NCBI GenBank assembly: GCA_018266375.1
Contig: JAFEAO010000010.1
Coordinates: 21,935-83,280 of the forward strand
From: Bdellovibrionales bacterium
GTDB taxonomy: Bacteria; Bdellovibrionota; UBA1018; CAIMNF01
Length of the DNA stretch: 61,346 nucleotides
Direction of reading: 5' to 3'
Shown here piece after piece: positions 18,789 to 26,714 of this stretch; position 1 is the first letter of the stretch; each line of letters begins with the position of its first letter. The notes beneath the pieces are model-generated. The model was not told the origin of the DNA and did no database searches. It was given only the letters and a program-made list of their open reading frames with translations. The translations under genes and the position numbers were made by a program.

Positions 18789-19547
18789 ATGGATCAACTC
18801 GCTAATACCTTGGAAAACTTACTAAAAAGTGGGTCGATCGGCGGAGCATTTTTGGCGCTCGCGCTGGCGTACTTCGGAGGAATTCTCTCGAGCCTCACTC
18901 CGTGCATTTATCCGATGATCCCGATCACGGTCGGCGTTGTCGGCGGAGTTCGCGGATCGCATGAAGAACGTACTACTCGTTCTGTTTTAATTCGCGGCCT
19001 CGCTTACGTTCTCGGAATGGCGATCGTTTATTCTTTCTTGGGAGTACTCGCCGGAATCACTGGTCAAGTTTTTGGCTCGTTCACGAATACCTCGACTTGG
19101 TATTTGATCCTGGGTGCGATCATGACTTTCGCGGCGCTCATGATGATGGATGTTATCCCCTTCGATCCGCAAGCGATGATGGAAAAGGTAAGACGCTCAT
19201 TTGGCGTCAAGCCGGGTAACGCCGACCTAAACGAAAAGGAAGCGACGATTGCAGGAGCGTTTCTTCTCGGAGCCTCTTCAGGCTTTATCGCCGCTCCTTG
19301 CACCACTCCGGTGCTCACCGCAATTTTAGGTTTTATCGCTCAATCAAAATCCATAGTTCTTGGGCTCGGTCTTATGATGTTTTTTGCATTGGGACTCGGA
19401 ACCATTCTCATGGTCATCGCGACATTTGCGGGCTCGATTCAAAAGCTTCCGCGCGCCGGTGCTTGGATGACTCGAATCAAAATTTTTAGCGGTATCATCA
19501 TTCTCCTTTTTGCAGAGTATCTTTTTTACAAGGCAGGAAAGGCCTAA
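18789..19547 (+). CDS. CcdA/DsbD-like membrane thiol-disulfide transporter
   Basis: About 252 residues and six hydrophobic segments, resembling the membrane domain of DsbD (CcdA family), which carries reducing power from cytoplasmic thioredoxin to the envelope. The two essential cysteines sit in the family motifs LTPCIYPMIPI (C39) and IAAPCTTPV (C171). No periplasmic thioredoxin domains are fused. Start taken at ATG 18789, because an upstream in-frame ATG at 18753 only adds a hydrophilic stretch; neither has a ribosome site. It begins a tight operon with the VKOR-DsbA fusion (3 bp) and tatD. Confidence 0.85.
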   Translation: MDQLANTLENLLKSGSIGGAFLALALAYFGGILSSLTPCIYPMIPITVGVVGGVRGSHEERTTRSVLIRGLAYVLGMAIVYSFLGVLAGITGQVFGSFTNTSTWYLILGAIMTFAALMMMDVIPFDPQAMMEKVRRSFGVKPGNADLNEKEATIAGAFLLGASSGFIAAPCTTPVLTAILGFIAQSKSIVLGLGLMMFFALGLGTILMVIATFAGSIQKLPRAGAWMTRIKIFSGIIILLFAEYLFYKAGKA

Positions 19548-19550
19548 TTT

Positions 19551-20732
19551 ATGGAAACCAAAGCAATCCACCCAAATAGTCCGAAATCTAACCGCGGCAC
19601 CGGAATTATCTCTCTACTCAGCTTGGCCGGGACGTTGATCTCCCTCTTCCAAACCCGCCAATTTTTCGAGACTCGCTCGGGGATGGCAGCCTTCAAAACT
19701 TTCTGCAACATTGGAACATCGTTTGATTGCACCGCGATCGAGATGAGTAAATACGCGGAGCTTTTTAGAGGCTTCCCGCTATCCGTGGTTGCGGTCGCGG
19801 GTTACCTCACGATTTTCATGCTGTCCCTGTTTGCGATGAGCGACGCATACAAGAGCGCCTCCCGTAAATTCATCCTCGTCTTCAGCGGTATCGCCGTGCT
19901 GTTCTCGATTTCTTACCTTTACATCATGATCGGCATCATCGGTAAGCTCTGCTTGCTTTGCCTTTTAGTCGACGTCGTAAACGTACTTCTCCTCGTATTT
20001 GCGCTCCGTCTCCCGGCCGACGACGAGCATGCCCGCAGCCGGATGTCGTTTGCCCAGGTAGGTATCGCGGGTGCGGTCGGTCTCGGGATTGCGTTACTCT
20101 TCTCGATGGCGTTGAATCCTCAGGCCGAGATGAAGAAGGACGACATGAACGATATGGTCGAGAGCGTACTCAACACCGTTCCGAAAGATTTTGCGATCCC
20201 CGCGGATGCGCCGGTGATCGGCAATCCGAACGCGAAGATCACTATCGTTAAATTCAGTGATTTCGAATGCCCGGCGTGTAAGATGGCGGCAAATGCCGTG
20301 CACCCGCTCTTTAGCCGCTACGCGAACGACGTGAAGTTCGTGTTCGTGAACTTCCCACTCGATCAAGCGTGTAATCCCGCAATCACCCGCAAAATGCACG
20401 AATTCGCGTGTGAAGCCGCGACCGTCGCAATTTGCGCTCAAGAGCAGGGCAAATACAAAGCCGCTTACGAAGTCTTGTTTGAAAACCAAGCGAGTTTCAA
20501 AACCGGCAGCATCGCCGATTTACTTGCGGGCGTTCCGGGCATCGACATGATCAAACTTAAATCGTGCATGAGCCAACCCAGCACTGCCGACAAAATCAAA
20601 CGCGACGTGGAACTCGGAACCAAAGTCGAGATTCATTCCACTCCGACATTCTTTATCAACGGCAAAAAAGTTGAAGGCGGCCTTCCCACCAATCTGTGGA
20701 TGGACGTCATCGACAAGATGTTGAAGCAATAG
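19551..20732 (+). CDS. VKOR-DsbA fusion, disulfide-bond forming enzyme
   Basis: A 393-residue membrane protein joining a vitamin K epoxide reductase (VKOR) domain to a periplasmic DsbA-like thioredoxin domain, so oxidation of substrates and re-oxidation by quinone would occur in one chain. The VKOR part has four to five transmembrane segments in residues 17-190, the loop cysteine pair C52/C60 and the quinone-side CLLC (134-137). The DsbA part has the active site ECPAC (C240/C243) and a cis-Pro loop S-T-P-T-F-F-I-N-G. It replaces DsbA/DsbB; I see no dsbB in the window. It is odd beside a reductive CcdA-like protein in the same operon. Confidence 0.9.
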   Translation: METKAIHPNSPKSNRGTGIISLLSLAGTLISLFQTRQFFETRSGMAAFKTFCNIGTSFDCTAIEMSKYAELFRGFPLSVVAVAGYLTIFMLSLFAMSDAYKSASRKFILVFSGIAVLFSISYLYIMIGIIGKLCLLCLLVDVVNVLLLVFALRLPADDEHARSRMSFAQVGIAGAVGLGIALLFSMALNPQAEMKKDDMNDMVESVLNTVPKDFAIPADAPVIGNPNAKITIVKFSDFECPACKMAANAVHPLFSRYANDVKFVFVNFPLDQACNPAITRKMHEFACEAATVAICAQEQGKYKAAYEVLFENQASFKTGSIADLLAGVPGIDMIKLKSCMSQPSTADKIKRDVELGTKVEIHSTPTFFINGKKVEGGLPTNLWMDVIDKMLKQ

Positions 20733-20735
20733 TCT

Positions 20736-21527
20736 ATGAGCTTTTTGATCGATACCCATTGCCATTTGAACTACGAGTACGACGACGGCAAAGGCCCCGA
20801 CGATCTCGTGCGCGATTCAAAGGCAAACGGAGTCGATTACCTCATCACGATCGCGACCGATCACACCAACTTTGAGACGGTTCAAAAGCTTTCCGAAAAA
20901 CATCCGAACGTGTTCCACACGATCGGAGTGCATCCGCACGATGCTTCGACCGTCAACGACCAGACCTTGAAGTTCATGCGCCCGTTTCTCGACCATCCCA
21001 AGTGTGTCGCGGTCGGCGAGATCGGGCTCGATTATTACTACGAGCACTCCGACCGCAAAAAGCAGCAAGACGAGTGCACAGCTCAGGCGGAACTCGCGCT
21101 CGACGCTCGCAAGCCTTTGGTGATTCACTCCCGCGACGGCGAAGACGACCTGCTGAAGCTCCTGAAAAATTACGCAGCCAAGCACAAAGGCGGCTACTCG
21201 CTCGGCGTGATCCACTGCTTTTCCGGCTCCGAAGCATTTGCCCGGGCTTGCATTGATCTCGGCTTTTATATTTCCCTTTCGGGTATTTTGACGTTCAAAA
21301 ACTCGGAGCCCTTGCGCCAAATGGTAAAGGGTTTCCCAATTGATCGCCTGCTCGTCGAAACCGACTCTCCGTTTTTAGCGCCGGTCCCGCTTCGAGGTAA
21401 GAAGTGCGAGCCCTTTATGGTCAAGCACACGGCCTTAAAGCTTGCCGAAGTCCTTGGAATCGGCTTCGACGAACTCGCTTCTGTGACTTCAAAAAACGCT
21501 TCCTCTTGTTTTAATCTCAAAATCTAA
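20736..21527 (+). CDS. tatD: TatD-family metal-dependent deoxyribonuclease
   Basis: A 263-residue TIM-barrel hydrolase of the TatD family, probably a 3'-5' DNase acting in DNA quality control. Metal-binding and catalytic motifs are in order: DTHCHL (6-11), IGVHPHDA, GEIGLDYYY, VIHSRD, HCFSG, S-G-I-L-T-F-K, and VETDSPFLAP. It is the last gene of the three-gene run with the CcdA-like and VKOR-DsbA genes (3-bp spacers), which gives no obvious functional link. A hairpin with a T-run follows. Confidence 0.92.
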   Translation: MSFLIDTHCHLNYEYDDGKGPDDLVRDSKANGVDYLITIATDHTNFETVQKLSEKHPNVFHTIGVHPHDASTVNDQTLKFMRPFLDHPKCVAVGEIGLDYYYEHSDRKKQQDECTAQAELALDARKPLVIHSRDGEDDLLKLLKNYAAKHKGGYSLGVIHCFSGSEAFARACIDLGFYISLSGILTFKNSEPLRQMVKGFPIDRLLVETDSPFLAPVPLRGKKCEPFMVKHTALKLAEVLGIGFDELASVTSKNASSCFNLKI

Positions 21528-21550
21528 CCCGAGCATCAAAGGCCCGAACC

Positions 21551-21595
21551 AGCAGCTCGCAGCCGACATAATCAAGTGGGCTGCTAGAGTTTTTT
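21551..21595 (+). terminator. Probable terminator after tatD
   Basis: GCAGCC (21559-21564) pairs with GGCTGC (21579-21584). A short spacer then leads to six Ts (21590-21595). The loop is long (14 nt) and the T-run is offset by 5 nt, so it is a weak candidate. Confidence 0.4.
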
Positions 21596-22196
21596 AACGA
21601 ATTCCGAAAATATAATTTAAAGCGATCGACGCTTGTAAGTCGGTCGCTTTTACCGTTTCCAGCGTTCCGCTGTAGTAGGCAATACTCAGTCCGAGGCCCA
21701 ATGAGTTATCCTCACCAGCGCCAATCAAGTCATAAGTAGCTCGAGCGAAAGGCAACCATCCTGAGACGTCGAAGTCCTGCACCGTCGTGCCGTTGGTTTG
21801 AACCAATGAAATCGAACGACGCTGAACACCGCCTCCGATACATGCGGTCTTGAAGAGTAAGACGCAAAGCTGCGCATCCACGCCCGAAGATACGACGTCT
21901 TCGTGGTTAGTGACCGTATTGAGATTGTTGGCGCCTGATAGACGCTGAAAAGACGCGCTCAATCGCGTGTCAAATAGATCGAGAAACGTCGACTGATACC
22001 CGCCACTGATTGAAAATCCCCAATTCGTGTACCCGGCGGAACTCGTTGATTCGAGTTTCAGCTGGCTGGTCACCGGAGAAACTCCGAAGTAAACGGCGCG
22101 ATCCGGCGCCAAATCAAAAGATATCGTATTGACTCTCGGCTGAGCGTGCGCCTGACTTCCTAAAAGAACTGCCGCCAACAAAATTAAATTTTTCAT
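21594..22196 (-). CDS. Small outer-membrane or periplasmic beta-rich protein
   Basis: A 200-residue protein with a clean signal peptide (MKNLILLAAVLLGSQAHA-Q). The rest is beta-strand rich with alternating residues (W-G-F-S-I-S-G-G-Y, L-G-L-G-L-S-I-A-Y-Y), as in small outer-membrane barrels, though the C-terminus is N-Y-I-F-G-I-R rather than a terminal Phe. The start at 22196 overlaps the stop of the upstream lipoprotein gene (ATGA), so the two are translationally coupled. Function unknown. Confidence 0.75.
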   Translation of the reverse strand: MKNLILLAAVLLGSQAHAQPRVNTISFDLAPDRAVYFGVSPVTSQLKLESTSSAGYTNWGFSISGGYQSTFLDLFDTRLSASFQRLSGANNLNTVTNHEDVVSSGVDAQLCVLLFKTACIGGGVQRRSISLVQTNGTTVQDFDVSGWLPFARATYDLIGAGEDNSLGLGLSIAYYSGTLETVKATDLQASIALNYIFGIR

Positions 22197-23254
22197 TCGC
22201 TTGCTACCAGCATTCCGCTCACACATCGGACGTAAACATCGAGAGGAATAAACGGACTCGACCCGACTCGAGTCAACTGCCGCGTCCCTGTGTCATAAGT
22301 AAATCGTTCGATCGATTCGGCACCCAGAGTCGCATTCGCAACGTAGACATAACCATTTGTACTATCCACCGTCATAGCAGAAGGCCCACTCAAGAATGAT
22401 GGATTATAGTATGCTCGTGTCGCAGAGCCGATCGTATTTGCTGTCTCGTTGACATTGTAAGAATAGATAAAGTTGCTGGAAGCGGTAGTGCTGCCGTAAG
22501 CCACTAGCGTATGCTCCGCAGATCCATAGTAAGCCAATGCGGTCGGCAACGCGGTCGTCGTAGGGCCGGCGGTTCCAGCCAAGCAATCGCCGGCAATATT
22601 GTAACCCGAACTTGAAATCAAACCGATCCGGTTGTTCGGACTCACAGCAGCGTGCGAGTAGAGAATCTTTCCACTCGGAAGTTCGATCGCTTGGGTCATC
22701 ACGGTCGTCGAGGTCGCGCAAGGTGCCGCAGGCGCGTTGATGTAAGCGGCTGCACCCGATGTAATCCGTTGCTTTGATCCCGATATTTTTTCGACTGCGG
22801 ACGACCGAGCGATATAGAAACCGCCATCCGCGGATTTCGAAATGCCACGAAGTTGCGCCGCCAAGATGGTAGCGTTTTGAGAAAAGATCGAAATACCGTT
22901 GCCGTTTTTGTAAATCAAGTCCATTCGGCGTCCGGCCGTATTCTCGACCAAGCTCATTAGCAGATCGCCGTTGTACTCGATAAGGCCCACCGGTTGATCG
23001 TTGGGCGACTGAGCAAAGTAGTTAATCACGGTCCCGACTCGAGCGCCGGTTTCTAAGTCGTATTTGGAAATCACGCCTACTCCGGTGTTCGTCGCTACGC
23101 CGCCGCCGTAACAAGAACCGCTCGCGACGTAGAGGTACTTCTTACCGTCCGGACTGATGATAAAATTGTCCCCACTGACTAAATTCTTACAGGACGAAAG
23201 CGACAAGACACCCAACATCACAGCGATCGAAGTTTTCAAATCTTTATATTGCAT
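22193..23254 (-). CDS. Lipoprotein with beta-propeller-like repeats
   Basis: A 353-residue lipoprotein with lipobox L-S-S-C near residue 22. The mature sequence has repeated motifs of the type [ML]-T-V-D-x-x-x-G-Y-V-Y-V-A-N, G-[IV]-S-K-x-A-D-G-G-F-Y-I-A and G-V-I-S-K-Y-D-L-E-T-G, which suggests a YVTN/NHL-type beta-propeller. It is coupled to the downstream small envelope protein (4-bp overlap), implying a joint role at the cell envelope. No good ribosome site precedes the ATG. Substrate or partner unknown. Confidence 0.75.
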   Translation of the reverse strand: MQYKDLKTSIAVMLGVLSLSSCKNLVSGDNFIISPDGKKYLYVASGSCYGGGVATNTGVGVISKYDLETGARVGTVINYFAQSPNDQPVGLIEYNGDLLMSLVENTAGRRMDLIYKNGNGISIFSQNATILAAQLRGISKSADGGFYIARSSAVEKISGSKQRITSGAAAYINAPAAPCATSTTVMTQAIELPSGKILYSHAAVSPNNRIGLISSSGYNIAGDCLAGTAGPTTTALPTALAYYGSAEHTLVAYGSTTASSNFIYSYNVNETANTIGSATRAYYNPSFLSGPSAMTVDSTNGYVYVANATLGAESIERFTYDTGTRQLTRVGSSPFIPLDVYVRCVSGMLVASE

Positions 23255-23378
23255 CTTAAATAGAGTTTATCTGAAGAATTTGCACGGAAACAGATGAAAT
23301 TATATTGTCTGTTTAAATAATTATTCAAAAATAACGTAATATTGACGCTTTCAACACAAGTAAGACCGGTGAGTCTTT

Positions 23379-24131
23379 TCACGTGAGGTGCGCGAGGAGA
23401 ATTCCGGTTGCGACCGAGACGTTGAGCGATGTCACACCATTGCCAACCGGCGGAATACCGCAAGTGACGTCGCAAGCTTCGAGAGTCAAACGACGCAAGC
23501 CGTTTTCTTCGTTGCCCATCACCAGAAGCCAAGGGCGATCGGATTTAATTTCACGAAGCGGATCTTTAGCATGCTCCGACGTCCCTAAAATCCAGAGACC
23601 CGCTTCTTTTGCTTTTTCGAACGCGCGCTGGAGATTGATGACAGGCGCAAAAGGCACCGTCTCGACCCCACCCGACGAAATATCGTAAACGGTTGCTGTC
23701 ACCGGAGCCGATCGCTCGGACGTCATCACGATACCTTTGATATCAAAAAAAGATGCTGACCTGAAAATCGCGCCCAAATTTTGCGGATCTTGAACGGTGT
23801 CGAGCGCTAGCCATACGCCGCGTGTGTTTTGGTCGATGCCTTCGAACATCTTTTCAATACTGGTCGGCTGCTTAGGTTTGATCAAAGCGCCATGCGCGCT
23901 CTCGCGCCCCAAAAGTTTAGCGGCGGGCTTCGAGTCGCCGCGGCCGCCTCGCTGATCCCGGCCGCCGGCTTCGCCGGTCTTCACACGTGCGCGTCCAGCT
24001 ACCGCGATAATCTGATCCCATACATCGTCGCTTTTATCGCGAGGGAGAACGATCTCCATCACGTCACGCGGCCGCGCCTTTAACGCCGCCAAAATCGAGT
24101 GTGGATTTTTGACCGTAAATAAATCGCTCAC
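23379..24131 (-). CDS. rlmB: SpoU-type tRNA/rRNA 2'-O-methyltransferase (RlmB-like)
   Basis: A 250-residue SpoU/TrmH methyltransferase using S-adenosylmethionine, likely 2'-O-methylating G2251 of 23S rRNA as RlmB does. The three SPOUT knot motifs are visible: LDTVQDPQNLGAIFRSA (motif 1), VMGNEENGLRR (motif 2) and VTSLNVSVATGILL (motif 3). The N-terminal substrate-binding domain is short and has an Arg/Gly-rich insertion (about 50-66). TrmH-like specificity cannot be excluded. The ATG overlaps the pyrF stop (ATGA), so it is coupled in a proS-pyrF-rlmB operon. Confidence 0.85.
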   Translation of the reverse strand: MSDLFTVKNPHSILAALKARPRDVMEIVLPRDKSDDVWDQIIAVAGRARVKTGEAGGRDQRGGRGDSKPAAKLLGRESAHGALIKPKQPTSIEKMFEGIDQNTRGVWLALDTVQDPQNLGAIFRSASFFDIKGIVMTSERSAPVTATVYDISSGGVETVPFAPVINLQRAFEKAKEAGLWILGTSEHAKDPLREIKSDRPWLLVMGNEENGLRRLTLEACDVTCGIPPVGNGVTSLNVSVATGILLAHLT

Positions 24132-24862
24132 ACCATCTCCTGCAAAATTTGCTCGGCTACGAGACGCGGCTCAGCCGCTTGGGTGATTGGACGGCCAACC
24201 ACGATAGCGGAAGCTCCTGAAGCGCTCGCCTCTGCCGGCGTCATGATTCGGCCCTGATCGTGAGCCTTAAACCCTTTCGGACGAATGCCCGGGACCATCG
24301 TGTAAAGCTTTGGATGCTTGGAGCGGATCGCATTGATCTCTTGAGGTGAGCAAACCACACCCCCGATTGCTGGATGGTCGTTTGCGAGCGCCGCGAAGTG
24401 CATTGTCGATTCTTCGACGTTGCGAATGGAACCGACTTTCGCCACATGAGACATCGCTGCAATCCAATCCTCCTCCTTAAAAGAAGTGAGAACGGTTACG
24501 CCGAGCACGCGTGGTTTTTTTTGGATTTGCCCGGAGAGGATCGCTTCTTGAAGTTTGATATCAATTTCGTCCAGCATGGTCTTACCTCCGCACAAGTGCA
24601 CGGTCGTAAATTCCGCTCCCAAACGCGCGGCCTGCAATACCGCCTGGCCAACCGTATTTGGAATGTCATGGAACTTGAGATCTAAGAAAATACGGGTGCC
24701 CTTCTCCGTTTGCTTACGCACCCACTCCGTCCCACTCGACAAGAAGAGTTCGAGTCCGATCTTGTACACGATCGGTAATCCCGAGAGTTGCTCCATCAGC
24801 GCCTCGGCGAAGGCGACAGTCGGATAATCCATGGCAACGACAAGATCGGTGTTTTTAGACAT
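24128..24862 (-). CDS. pyrF: Orotidine 5'-phosphate decarboxylase
   Basis: Last step of UMP synthesis. The 244-residue protein has the family signature FLDLKFHDIPNTV with catalytic D61, K63 and D66. Other marks are the N-terminal AMDYP, the T-V-H segment, the V-P-G-I-R-P phosphate loop, and VVGRPITQA near the end. It starts 22 bp after proS and overlaps rlmB by 4 bp. An unlinked pyrimidine gene in a translation-related operon is unusual but not unique. Confidence 0.95.
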   Translation of the reverse strand: MSKNTDLVVAMDYPTVAFAEALMEQLSGLPIVYKIGLELFLSSGTEWVRKQTEKGTRIFLDLKFHDIPNTVGQAVLQAARLGAEFTTVHLCGGKTMLDEIDIKLQEAILSGQIQKKPRVLGVTVLTSFKEEDWIAAMSHVAKVGSIRNVEESTMHFAALANDHPAIGGVVCSPQEINAIRSKHPKLYTMVPGIRPKGFKAHDQGRIMTPAEASASGASAIVVGRPITQAAEPRLVAEQILQEMV

Positions 24863-24884
24863 AACCCCTCTTTAAGATAACTAC

Positions 24885-26360
24885 CTAGTAAGCGCGTGCG
24901 AAGATCGCGGTAACCGTACTTTCTTTTTTACCCGTAACAAAGCAAGGCTTGCCCGTTTTAACCATCTGATATTGATCATCGAGCAGGATACAGCGCAAGG
25001 TTGCTTTCGTTTCTTCTTTCACCTTTTCTTCGGCTGCGCGGTCGAGACCCCAAGGTACCTTGAAGAAGCCGCCGTCTTTTTCTTCGAGGAGCTTTTTGAA
25101 CTCTTCGTAAGTCGACGCTTCGTGGGTATGGGCGTCGCGGTGAGCACGGGCTTTTTCGAGCAATTGGGTTTGCATGCTAGCAAGCTCGCTGCCGATTTTT
25201 GATGGAAGATCAGTGAGCGGTACGAGTTCCTTTTGGCCGATATCACGACGAGTGAACACCGCTTGGCCCTTATCAAGATCCCGAGGCCCGAGCTCGATAC
25301 GCACCGGGATCCCGATGAGTTCGTACTCGTGGAATTTCCAACCCGCTTGTTTGGTGTCGTCTTTGTCGACGTGGACGCCGATTGTGTAAGGAAGAGCTTT
25401 CACCGAAGAATGAGCACGGATTTCAGCTGCCAATTTGTCGGCAGCTTCGTAAACGCGAGTCATTTGATCCGCCTTCGGAGTGATTGGAACGATCACCACG
25501 TGAGTCTCCGCCAATTTTGGAGGAAGTACGAGACCCTTATCATCCGAATGGGTCATGATCATGCCGCCAATGAGACGCGTGGACACGCCCCATGACGTTT
25601 GGAACACGTGCTTCTTGGCGTTGTCCTTATCGAGAAACATCGTATCAAATGCTTTGGCGAAGTGATCGGATAAGTTGTGCGACGTTCCAGCTTGGAGAGC
25701 CTTCCCGTCTTGCATCATCGCTTCGATCGAATAAGTGCGAAGCGCGCCGGCGAATTTCTCGGCTTCAGATTTCTGGCCTGGCACCACCGGCATTGCAAGC
25801 ACGTTTTCGGCAAACTCGCGATACATCTCGAGCGCGCGACGAGTGCAAGCTTCGGCTTCGTCCAAGGTGTTGTGGCAGGTATGACCTTCTTGCCAGAGAA
25901 ACTCGGTCGTACGAAGAAACAAACGCGTGCGCATCTCCCAACGAACCACGTTTGCCCATTGGTTGATCAAGAGCGGAAGATCACGATAGCTCTGCACCCA
26001 TTTGGCGAACATTGAGTTGATGATGGTCTCTGAAGTCGGACGCACGACGAGCTTCTCGTCCAAGTCTTTTGCGCCGGCGTAAGTCACGACCGCAACTTGA
26101 GGCGCGAAACCTTCAACGTGATCGGCTTCTTTTTTGATAAAGCTCTCCGGAATGAACATCGGGAAGTAAGCATTGCGCACTCCCATTGCCTTGATCCGGC
26201 CGTTCATTTCTTGTTGAATCCGTTCCCAGATCGAGTAACCGTTGGGACGAATCACCATACAGCCTTTGACCGGGCTGTAGTCAGCAAGCTTCGCTTGAAG
26301 GACGACGTCCTGATACCACTCGGGAAAGTTTTCGCTGCGGGGAGTAATTTTTTCTGCCAT
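24885..26360 (-). CDS. proS: Prolyl-tRNA synthetase, archaeal/eukaryotic-type
   Basis: Charges tRNA-Pro. The 491-residue length, the absence of the bacterial YbaK-like editing insertion, and the C-terminal zinc/anticodon region identify the short ProS form found in archaea, eukaryotes and a subset of bacteria. Class II motifs: motif 1 around [12 protein letters not shown], motif 2 around [24 protein letters not shown], and motif 3 [13 protein letters not shown]. It ends in the C-terminal tyrosine (R-A-Y) typical of this form. First gene of the proS-pyrF-rlmB run. Confidence 0.95.
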   Translation of the reverse strand: MAEKITPRSENFPEWYQDVVLQAKLADYSPVKGCMVIRPNGYSIWERIQQEMNGRIKAMGVRNAYFPMFIPESFIKKEADHVEGFAPQVAVVTYAGAKDLDEKLVVRPTSETIINSMFAKWVQSYRDLPLLINQWANVVRWEMRTRLFLRTTEFLWQEGHTCHNTLDEAEACTRRALEMYREFAENVLAMPVVPGQKSEAEKFAGALRTYSIEAMMQDGKALQAGTSHNLSDHFAKAFDTMFLDKDNAKKHVFQTSWGVSTRLIGGMIMTHSDDKGLVLPPKLAETHVVIVPITPKADQMTRVYEAADKLAAEIRAHSSVKALPYTIGVHVDKDDTKQAGWKFHEYELIGIPVRIELGPRDLDKGQAVFTRRDIGQKELVPLTDLPSKIGSELASMQTQLLEKARAHRDAHTHEASTYEEFKKLLEEKDGGFFKVPWGLDRAAEEKVKEETKATLRCILLDDQYQMVKTGKPCFVTGKKESTVTAIFARAY

Positions 26361-26412
26361 GGGGAATAGAGTAAGTCAAAATCCCTTAAATTTCCATGCT
26401 AAACTACATGCG

Positions 26413-26687
26413 TCATATCGAGTGCGAACCGCATGGTGGAAGTTTGCTCCACCATCCCGGGTGTAAAAGCATCCACTCGTAGAGTTTTGGGTTTTTGTAC
26501 ATAGTTCTCCAAGTTTTCGAGTTGTGCCCACCGGCCGCGATGCACGTGAAGAGATATTCCAATTCTTCTCAGGAGGCGTGTTTGAATTGCTGTCCAGTTT
26601 GCCAGAGATTGCCCAAACCGGAGTCTTCGAGTTAACGATCTTCTGGACAATAGTCGTCGTATCTTCGTAAGTCAGATAAGTATTCAT
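26413..26687 (-). pseudogene. Remnant of an alpha/beta-hydrolase C-terminus
   Basis: Two minus-strand frames together spell the end of a secreted esterase. From 26687 one frame reads K-I-V-N-S-K-T-P-V-W-A-I-S-G-K-L-D-S-N, like the P-x-W-A-I-x-G-x-x-D acidic-residue segment. After a frame change near 26570, another frame gives A-A-G-G-H-N-S-K-T-W, then Y-K-N-P-K-L-Y-E-W-M-L-L-H, like the catalytic-histidine end. The intact esterase at 7822-9855 has the same order: P-S-W-A-I-V-G-G-N-D, then G-H-G-G-W-D-E-I-Y, then I-W-Q-W-M. No nucleophile domain remains. It fills the proS / kinase spacer. Confidence 0.5.
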
Positions 26688-26714
26688 CGGTATTGATTGT
26701 GCTATTATTCATCC

